From: Nitrospina sp.
Lineage (GTDB): Bacteria > Nitrospinota > Nitrospinia > Nitrospinales > Nitrospinaceae
Direction of reading: 5' to 3'
NCBI GenBank assembly: GCA_020430445.1
Contig: JAGQJZ010000023.1
Location: 1 to 34,778, forward strand
Length of the DNA stretch: 34,778 nucleotides
Positions 30,563 to 34,778 of this stretch are shown here, piece after piece. A program made the position numbers and the translations under genes. Within the stretch, counting starts at the first letter, position 1. Each line of letters begins with the position of its first letter. The notes beneath the pieces are model-generated. The model did no database searches, was not told the DNA's origin, and saw only the letters and a program-made list of their open reading frames with translations.

Positions 30563-31147
30563 ATGCAGAAAAAGTTCAGGCAACTGGTTGAAGAAGTGAG
30601 AGCGTGCCGGTTGTGCGAGGAGCATCTGGATCACGAACCGCGGCCCATCCTGCAGGTCCACCCCAGGGCCCGTGTCCTCATTGCCGGACAGGCTCCGGGC
30701 CGGCGCGTTCATGAAAGCGGAATCCCGTTCGACGACCCGAGTGGCGACCGGTTGCGGGACTGGATGGGAATCGACCGGAAACAGTTTTACGATCCGGCTC
30801 AAGTCGCCATCCTGCCCATGGGGTTTTGTTATCCCGGCACGGGCAAATCCGGCGATCTGCCGCCCCGTCCGGAATGCGCGCCCGCTTGGCGGCAACCGTT
30901 GCTGGAGTCGATGCCGGATGTCCGGCTGACCCTGGTGATCGGCCAGTACGCCCAGGAATACCATCTGGGGCGCGAGCGGAAGAAGTCCCTGACCGAAACG
31001 GTCAAGGCCTGGCGCGAATTTGAGGACAGAATTCCCCTGCCGCACCCCAGCCCGCGAAACAATATCTGGCTGCGTAAAAACCCGTGGTTTGAAGAGGAAG
31101 TGATTCCGCAACTGCGATCGCGCGTGCGGCGTTTACTGGGCGGATGA
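30563..31147 (+). CDS. Uracil-DNA glycosylase superfamily protein
   Basis: A 194-residue protein with the UDG superfamily fold. Motif A is GQAPGRRVHESGIPFDDPSGDRL (about 42-64), and motif B is LPHPSPRN near residue 163-170. The signature VRACRLCEEHL...PRP near the start, PMGFCYPGTGKSGDLPPRPECAP in the middle, and LVIGQYAQEYHLG also fit one specific bacterial UDG-like subfamily. The four FeS cysteines of family 4 enzymes are not all there (only CRLC). Uracil removal from DNA is therefore likely but not proved. The ATG at 30563 has GGAG 9 bases upstream. The 3' end overlaps the convergent TetR gene by 15 bases. Confidence 0.87.
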   Translation: MQKKFRQLVEEVRACRLCEEHLDHEPRPILQVHPRARVLIAGQAPGRRVHESGIPFDDPSGDRLRDWMGIDRKQFYDPAQVAILPMGFCYPGTGKSGDLPPRPECAPAWRQPLLESMPDVRLTLVIGQYAQEYHLGRERKKSLTETVKAWREFEDRIPLPHPSPRNNIWLRKNPWFEEEVIPQLRSRVRRLLGG

Positions 31148-31705
31148 CCGCGCGTTCCGAATCAGAACACGGGCCGCCGCCTTTGCCTGCTGCGCGCTGA
31201 ACGGCGAATGGTTGACCTGGGCCATGGTGATGGCGCCTTCCATCAGCAGGAGCAACTGATCCGCCAATTCTTTTGGCTTTGACGCTCCCGCTCCCTCCGC
31301 GAGTTCCCGGAAATAATCCCGCATCAGGTTTTTGGATTCGCGGCACGCGTTGCGGATCGCCGTGTCCGGTTCCGGAAACTCACCCAGCGCCCCCACGAAC
31401 AGGCATCCATAAAAATCATTCTCGTTGAACCAGTCTTTCGCGACGTCAAAAAGGGCGGTCAGCCGGCGGAGCGGCGTTTTGGCGCGGGACTCGACCTGCC
31501 GGATGAAATGATTGCGGAAGCGCTCGTCGTAATACCTCAAAACGGCGAGGATCAGTTCATCCTTCGAACGGAAATGATGGTACAGCGTTTTTTTGGTGAC
31601 TCCGGACCGGTGGGCAATGACGTCGACGCCGATGGCGTGGAATCCGTGTTTTTTAAAAAGAGCCAGCGCGGTGCGGAGCAGTTGTTCCCGTTTGGAGAGT
31701 CCCAT
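31133..31705 (-). CDS. TetR-family transcriptional regulator
   Basis: A 190-residue repressor. The N-terminal helix-turn-helix spans about 8-52: REQLLRTALALFKKHGFHAIGVDVIAHRSGVTKKTLYHHFRSKDELILAVL, with the typical YxHFxSKxxL end. The C-terminal ligand domain starts with WFNENDFYGCLFVGALGEFPE, whose Cys is placed like the sensing Cys of NemR/AcrR-type TetRs, a possible electrophile or redox sensor (inference). AGGAAGGG precedes the ATG. It is divergent from the YHS-domain gene, and a palindrome overlaps that gene's promoter, so it probably represses both. Confidence 0.93.
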   Translation of the reverse strand: MGLSKREQLLRTALALFKKHGFHAIGVDVIAHRSGVTKKTLYHHFRSKDELILAVLRYYDERFRNHFIRQVESRAKTPLRRLTALFDVAKDWFNENDFYGCLFVGALGEFPEPDTAIRNACRESKNLMRDYFRELAEGAGASKPKELADQLLLLMEGAITMAQVNHSPFSAQQAKAAARVLIRNARSSAQ

Positions 31706-31719
31706 AAACCCTTCCTATA

Positions 31720-31769
31720 TAGACCGGTTTGACTACCTGATAATAGCCCGGCAGGAGATAAAAAATCAA
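31720..31769 (-). promoter_or_regulatory. TetR-gene promoter with overlapping GACCGGTT site
   Basis: On the minus strand TTGATT (31769-31764) and TATTAT (31745-31740) lie 18 bases apart, a fair sigma-70 promoter. Just downstream, at the expected start point, TAGACCGGTTTGA (31720-31732) is an imperfect palindrome around ACCGGT. Its half TAGACC resembles operators of NemR-type TetR regulators. This fits autorepression. Confidence 0.5.
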
Positions 31770-31807
31770 TTGGCTGAGAATAACCCGCTAAATTAAGCGA
31801 GAAATTT

Positions 31808-31845
31808 TTGTAAGGGTTGAGATTTAAAGTATACAGATCAGTATA
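31808..31845 (+). promoter_or_regulatory. YHS-gene promoter and palindromic operator
   Basis: TTGTAA (31808-31813) and TATACA (31830-31835), 16 bases apart, form a moderate promoter. The palindrome TATACAGATCAGTATA (31830-31845; symmetric at 14 of 16 positions) covers the -10 and the start point, a classic repressor site. The facing TetR gene is the obvious regulator, though its half-sites differ from the GACC site near its own promoter. Confidence 0.5.
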
Positions 31846-31877
31846 TTTTAATCGCTCAATTCTAAAAGGAGACGAAA

Positions 31878-32378
31878 ATGAAACAGAAAGGTAAGCGGAA
31901 TCCGGGTGTTCTGGTCCTTGTCGCCCTGCTGGTGGGAATGGCCGCCAATGCGGTGTTCGCCCATTCGGGGAACAGCGCGATGCAATCCGAACCGAGGGTG
32001 GAGGCGGCAACCCCCGCCCTGTCCGGCTACGATCCGGTGGCGTATTTCGATGAAGGACGCCCCGTTCGCGGCAGCGGCTACCACACGGCGGATTTCAAGG
32101 GGGTGACCTACCTGTTTGCGTCGGAGAACCACCAAAAGAAGTTTCTGGCGAACCCCGGGAAATACGCTCCCCAGTACGGGGGGTATTGCGCCTATGGGGT
32201 GGCCGTGGGCAAGAAGTTCCACTCCGATCCTAACGCCTGGAAAATTGTGAGCGGCAAACTGTACCTGAACCTCGATCGGGACATCCAGAAAAAATGGAAT
32301 CAGGATATTCGCGGTTACATCGCCAAGGCTGAAACCAACTGGAAGGAGATCGAGTTCAAGGCCCCGGCGAAGCTTTAG
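31878..32378 (+). CDS. Secreted YHS-domain protein
   Basis: A 166-residue exported protein. The signal peptide is MKQKGKRNPG then VLVLVALLVGMAANAVFA, with cleavage before HSGNSAM. The YHS domain spans about 48-125: LSGYDPVAYFDEGRPVRGSGYH, the FKGVTYLFASENHQKKFLANPGKYAPQYGGYCAYGVA motif, then KIVSGKLYLNLD. YHS domains often bind metals (copper, or other transition metals) in redox and copper-handling proteins; here the candidate ligands are the Cys in GGYCAYG and the YHTADF-type His. AAGGAG lies 7 bases before the ATG. It is controlled from the divergent TetR region. A metal or oxidative-stress role is inferred from context. Confidence 0.87.
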   Translation: MKQKGKRNPGVLVLVALLVGMAANAVFAHSGNSAMQSEPRVEAATPALSGYDPVAYFDEGRPVRGSGYHTADFKGVTYLFASENHQKKFLANPGKYAPQYGGYCAYGVAVGKKFHSDPNAWKIVSGKLYLNLDRDIQKKWNQDIRGYIAKAETNWKEIEFKAPAKL

Positions 32379-32479
32379 GGGCTTCTAAAGCCTGTGTCGG
32401 GCTGTGAACAGGCGCGGTTTTCAGGCCTGCGAGTCGCCGAAGAACAAGCTTTGAATGATTGAATGTTTTCTTCAACCCT

Positions 32480-32528
32480 CCAGAGGGAGGCCCGGAAACC
32501 TTGAACGGGAATTCCGGGTTCCCTCTGG
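32480..32528 (+). repeat. Long hairpin upstream of the first cytochrome P460 gene
   Basis: CCAGAGGGA (32480-32488) pairs with TCCCTCTGG (32520-32528) and CCCGGAA (32491-32497) with TTCCGGG (32512-32518), giving 16 bp with one small bulge and a 14-base loop. No T-run follows. It ends 24 bases before the ATG. Possibilities are an mRNA-stability element, an extended regulator site, or a dispersed repeat. Confidence 0.65.
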
Positions 32529-32552
32529 ATTCACACTTTCGAGAGTCTTGTC

Positions 32553-33143
32553 ATGAAGTCATTGAACGGGGTCAAAATACTTTTCTCATCCGCACTGGTT
32601 CTCCTGTGTGTCCTGCTGCTGGGGGCCGGACCGAAACCCTTCGCCCCCAACGTGGACATGGAAACCGGTGCGATCCGGGTACCGGAGGATTACACGCGCT
32701 GGGCAACGCTTGGAACGTGGTCGCACAGCCGCGAAGGCAGCAGTTCCGGCGCGCATGAATTCCATGTGGTGTACACCCAGCCGGAAACCATTTCGTATTA
32801 CAAAAAACACCGGCGCTTTCCGGACGGCGCTGTTCTGGTGAAGGAACTGTTGGAAACCGAAACCGGAGCGATGACGACCGGGCCGGTGGTCAGTCACGCC
32901 ACGCGTCTCAAGGGATGGTTTGTCCTCGTGCGCGATACGGAAGGGCGTTTCCAGACGTCAAAATTGTGGGGGGACGGGTGGGGCTGGTCTTATTTTGCCG
33001 CGGACAGTCCGAAAGTCACGGCTTCGACCGATTACGAGGCGGATTGTGTCGCCTGTCACCTGCCGGCGAAACAGGCGGCGCCTGCAAGCGCAGCCGAGGC
33101 GGATCAATGGATTTACACCTTCGGCTATCCGGTTTTGAAGTGA
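32553..33143 (+). CDS. Cytochrome P460-family heme protein
   Basis: A 196-residue periplasmic cytochrome. A signal peptide occupies residues 1-26 (FSSALVLLCVLLLGAG). The P460 domain shows TRWATLGTWSHS, HEFHVVYTQPET, RRFPDGAVLVKEL (about 88-99), GWFVLVRDTEGRF and WGDGWGWSYF, then the heme-c motif CVACH (165-169) and WIYTFGYPVL. In Nitrosomonas-type P460 a Lys is cross-linked to the heme and the protein oxidises hydroxylamine. Lys97 in AVLVKEL is at the likely place, by eye. An alternative is the related cytochrome c'-beta type, which binds NO. The ribosome site is weak, and a long hairpin lies upstream. It sits next to, and convergent with, the MarR gene. Confidence 0.88.
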   Translation: MKSLNGVKILFSSALVLLCVLLLGAGPKPFAPNVDMETGAIRVPEDYTRWATLGTWSHSREGSSSGAHEFHVVYTQPETISYYKKHRRFPDGAVLVKELLETETGAMTTGPVVSHATRLKGWFVLVRDTEGRFQTSKLWGDGWGWSYFAADSPKVTASTDYEADCVACHLPAKQAAPASAAEADQWIYTFGYPVLK

Positions 33144-33165
33144 TGTCTGGAGGCTGTCTCGTGAG

Positions 33166-33735
33166 CTACGCCGTGGAGGTTTCGTGTTCGCGGCACAAAA
33201 GTTCGGTCTCCGCCGGGCGCAGCGGCTCCTGAGTCAGCTCACAAAAAAAACGGTTGTCGCCGGTTTTGCGATTGAACCGGCAGGTTTTGCAGACACCAAA
33301 GGCGTTCATTTCGTTTTTACGTTGCAGGTCCTGCAGCAGGTTTTTGAGGTGAACGAGCAGGTCCGTGCGCATTCCTTCGTCCATGTCCGCCCAGACGCCG
33401 GTCACGGTGCGGGCGGGCATGGTTTTTTTGAGCAGCTTTTTTCCCGCCGGGGTCACCTTCAAGTGCACCTTGCGCCCGTCCTGGGCGTCTGCCCCGCGTT
33501 CCAACAGGCCTTTGGCTTCCAGAGCCTTGATCGTCTGCGACACGGTTCCCTTGGTCAGGCCGAAATATTCGGTGACCGCCTGGGGGGTGTCCGAGTAGCG
33601 GTTGGCATGGGCCAGATAATGCAGGGCGCTTTGCTGGATGGGCTGAAGGTCGAAATCCGCCCCGGCGATCCGCGTTTCCGAGCGGATCAGGTGGGCGATG
33701 CGTTCGATGTAATCCTGGAGATGGGTGTCGGTCAT
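33166..33735 (-). CDS. MarR-family regulator with C-terminal four-cysteine domain
   Basis: A 189-residue winged-helix repressor. The DNA-binding core spans about 30-105, with AVTEYFGLTKGTVSQTIKALEAKGLLER and DGRKVHLKVTPAGKKLL (wing). An unusual tail of about 45 residues carries four cysteines, C149-x2-C152-x12-C165-x15-C181, in the pattern FGVCKTCRFN...FFCELTQEPL...LLCREHE. That could hold an Fe-S cluster or zinc and sense redox, NO or oxygen; the ligand is not known to me. The ATG is only about 3 bases from the predicted start of transcription and has no ribosome site, so the message is probably leaderless. It is divergent from a P460 gene. Confidence 0.92.
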   Translation of the reverse strand: MTDTHLQDYIERIAHLIRSETRIAGADFDLQPIQQSALHYLAHANRYSDTPQAVTEYFGLTKGTVSQTIKALEAKGLLERGADAQDGRKVHLKVTPAGKKLLKKTMPARTVTGVWADMDEGMRTDLLVHLKNLLQDLQRKNEMNAFGVCKTCRFNRKTGDNRFFCELTQEPLRPAETELLCREHETSTA

Positions 33736-33744
33736 TATTTGAAT

Positions 33745-33773
33745 ATTGTATCGAATCGAAAATAGTTTGACAA
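33745..33773 (-). promoter_or_regulatory. marR promoter with operator O2
   Basis: On the minus strand TTGTCA (33773-33768) and TACAAT (33750-33745) are 17 bases apart, a strong sigma-70 promoter. A degenerate copy of the big palindrome, ATCGAATCGAAA flanked by partial arms (33745-33765, centre 33755), lies over the -10 and spacer, so the regulator can block its own promoter. The start near 33738 is about 3 bases from the ATG. Confidence 0.65.
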
Positions 33774-33796
33774 GCAGGAAACGGCTCTGCTAGATT
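33767..33796 (+). promoter_or_regulatory. Promoter of the second P460 gene
   Basis: A perfect TTGACA (33767-33772) and TAGATT (33791-33796), 18 bases apart, face right. Its -35 overlaps the marR -35 at the shared bases TTGACAA, so the two promoters are back to back. The 37-bp palindrome covers the -10 and start point, giving a tight repression site. Confidence 0.65.
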
Positions 33797-33828
33797 AATA
33801 TAGTTTCGAATCGAAACTATATTAATCT
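33792..33828 (+). promoter_or_regulatory. 37-bp perfect palindrome, probable MarR operator O1
   Basis: The 17-base arm AGATTAATATAGTTTCG (33792-33808) is followed by AAT and then its exact reverse complement (33812-33828). The inner half-site GTTTCG/CGAAAC is the MarR-type dyad; the outer ATTAATATA/TATATTAAT extends the symmetry well past a normal ~20-bp site. The centre (33810) is 55 bases from O2, about five helical turns, so both lie on the same DNA face. Confidence 0.85.
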
Positions 33829-33845
33829 TTTCCTGGGAGAGAGTG

Positions 33846-34328
33846 ATGAAACGAAATGTTGTGTTGGCGGGGGTTGGAATCCTGATGACGCTCGGCGGCT
33901 GGGCCTGCGCGGGAACGCGGGCCATCGATTATCCGGAAGGTTACCGGCAATGGTCGCATATCAAGTCCATGGTGATCGAGCCGGGGCACCCGTTGGAGAA
34001 TCCTTTTCAGGGATTGCACCATGTCTATGGCAACGGGAAGGCCCTGGAAGGCTACCGGAACGGAGAATTTCCGCAGGGATCGGTCATTGTGTTCGACCTT
34101 TTGAATTACAAAACGGCGGACAAAACGGTTCAGGAAGCGGATCGCAAGCTGATCGGCGTTATGGTGAAGGACGATTCGGCCTACGCGGAGACCGGAGGGT
34201 GGGGGTTTGAAGCCTTCGCGGGAGACAGCAAAAGTAAGCGTCTGGTGGAAGATAAGGGGCAGGGCTGTTTCGCCTGTCACGCCTCGCAGAAGGAAAACGG
34301 ATTCGTGTTTTCCAAATTGAGGAAATAA
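33846..34328 (+). CDS. Cytochrome P460-family heme protein, MarR-controlled
   Basis: A 160-residue heme protein. The N-terminal signal (VVLAGVGILMTLGGWACAG) ends near residue 22; Cys21 could also make it a lipoprotein, but the lipobox is poor. The P460 domain shows YPEGYRQWSHIKSMVIEPGHPL, LHHVYGNGKAL, FPQGSVIVFDLL, LIGVMVKDD, TGGWGFEAFAGDS, then CFACH (141-145) and VFSKLRK. At the position of Lys97 in the other P460 protein it has Phe83, so it probably lacks the heme cross-link and may bind NO or another ligand rather than oxidise hydroxylamine. GGAG is 6 bases before the ATG. It lies behind a strongly palindromic operator and is divergent from marR. Confidence 0.9.
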   Translation: MKRNVVLAGVGILMTLGGWACAGTRAIDYPEGYRQWSHIKSMVIEPGHPLENPFQGLHHVYGNGKALEGYRNGEFPQGSVIVFDLLNYKTADKTVQEADRKLIGVMVKDDSAYAETGGWGFEAFAGDSKSKRLVEDKGQGCFACHASQKENGFVFSKLRK

Positions 34329-34357
34329 ACTCCACTGTTTCCGTTATCAGCAAAACG

Positions 34358-34381
34358 GGCCGGGTCTTTTCGGACCCGGCC
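34358..34381 (+). terminator. Hairpin downstream of the second P460 gene
   Basis: GGCCGGGTC (34358-34366) pairs with GACCCGGCC (34373-34381) over a TTTTCG loop. No T-run follows, so it is either a factor-assisted terminator or an mRNA 3'-end stabiliser. It lies 29 bases past the P460 stop. Confidence 0.5.
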
Positions 34382-34403
34382 TGATTCCGTGCCAGCAATT
34401 TAA

Positions 34404-34661
34404 CGGAGAGGCGGAGAAAAATCCGGACGAGAAGAAAAAAATGTCAGAAGGATTTACTGCTCCTCCAGCGCGGAGCCGCTCTGGAATGCTGAAGATTCTG
34501 CGGTAAAACTCAATGAAGAAATTCGCAATGCCAAGAAACTACTCCACCGAAAGGTGGTGGAGGCTCGGGGAAAAAGTTCGAACCCCATTTTCGACATCCT
34601 AGAGCAATGGAACTCCATTCTCAAGGGGACATCATTGGATGTTTCATCATCCGCCGCGTAG
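34404..34661 (+). pseudogene. Possible gene remnant
   Basis: The frame from 34404 to the TAG at 34661 is open for 85 codons with coding-like helical sequence (LNEEIRNAKKLLHRKVVEARG, FDILEQWNSILKG) but no usable start codon. Its first ~15 codons are purine-rich. An ATG at 34441 in another frame opens a 21-codon frame that closes before it, so a frameshifted small gene is possible. No family is recognised. The surroundings are of lower GC than the rest. The remaining part, 34662-34778, shows only short inverted repeats. Confidence 0.25.
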
Positions 34662-34778
34662 GAACAGACTACAGAAAAGACCGTATGGCTCAATAGGTTA
34701 GAGAGCCACCCACCCGGCCTTTTCTTCTGCAAATACCCATGTGTAACGGGTTCAGGCCCGATTTCCCGGATTTCCGGG

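Noticed and set aside
34686..34708. tRNA D-arm-like hairpin (TGGCTC/GAGCCA with AATAGGTTAGA loop)
   Set aside because: No anticodon arm, T-arm or acceptor stem with proper spacing follows, so no tRNA can be built. The T-loop-like GTTCGAACCCC near 34574-34586 is upstream and unrelated.
1..34778. CRISPR array, insertion sequence, attachment site or prophage
   Set aside because: No regularly spaced repeats, transposase, integrase or tRNA-associated direct repeats were seen. The only foreign-looking stretch is the AT-rich gene at 19155-20093.

Overview
The window looks like about 35 kb of chromosome from a Gram-negative, GC-rich (roughly 58-60 % by eye) bacterium. Core genes (aroK, rplU-rpmA-obgE, an HU gene, def) are mixed with many envelope proteins: lipoproteins, signal peptides, a FimV-like protein, SPOR and STN-like domains, c-type cytochromes and two cytochrome P460-family proteins. 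TTG and GTG starts are frequent. The P460 proteins, LRR proteins and FimV-like architecture would suit a deep-branching proteobacteria-like lineage such as Nitrospinota, but that is an impression and not shown by the sequence.

Layout. 1-5.5 kb: the tail of an unknown gene, two ribonuclease-inhibitor-type LRR proteins, a Sel1-repeat protein, shikimate kinase, an AlkA-type glycosylase, two methyltransferases and a SHOCT lipoprotein. 5.6-7.4 kb: the rplU-rpmA-obgE cluster behind a good sigma-70 promoter. 7.4-12.9 kb: an envelope block with a zinc-ribbon/FliL-like membrane protein, a lytic transglycosylase, a diheme lipoprotein, a FimV-like protein and an NTF2-like/SPOR protein. 13-14.5 kb: HU (consensus promoter and terminator) and def with a small partner. 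14.5-18.1 kb: an MFS exporter, a sterol-desaturase-type hydroxylase, small membrane proteins and a small helical protein behind a long leader that ends in a terminator-like hairpin.

18.5-21.4 kb: Hsp20, then a strikingly AT-rich gene (a probable recent arrival, perhaps DUF3800-like), then a secreted protein of unknown function. 21.5-27 kb: a compact same-strand group of a kinase-like protein, a Ddl-type ATP-grasp fused to a degenerate M20-peptidase-like domain, a gamma-glutamyltranspeptidase without a signal peptide, and an N-formylglutamate amidohydrolase-family protein. Together they suggest making, trimming or recycling a glutamyl or D-alanyl-like amide, and this is the best candidate for an undescribed system. 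27-31 kb: a 56-residue membrane protein, a large phytase/esterase-like beta-propeller protein, an STN-like protein and a uracil-DNA-glycosylase-family protein.

31.1-34.3 kb: two divergent regulator/target pairs. A TetR regulator faces a YHS-domain secreted protein across palindromic sites. A MarR regulator with a four-cysteine tail faces a cytochrome P460 gene across a 37-bp palindrome with a perfect 17-bp arm, a related second site, and promoters that share one -35 element. A second P460 gene lies on the other side of the MarR gene. The last 450 bases hold only a possible gene remnant and hairpins.
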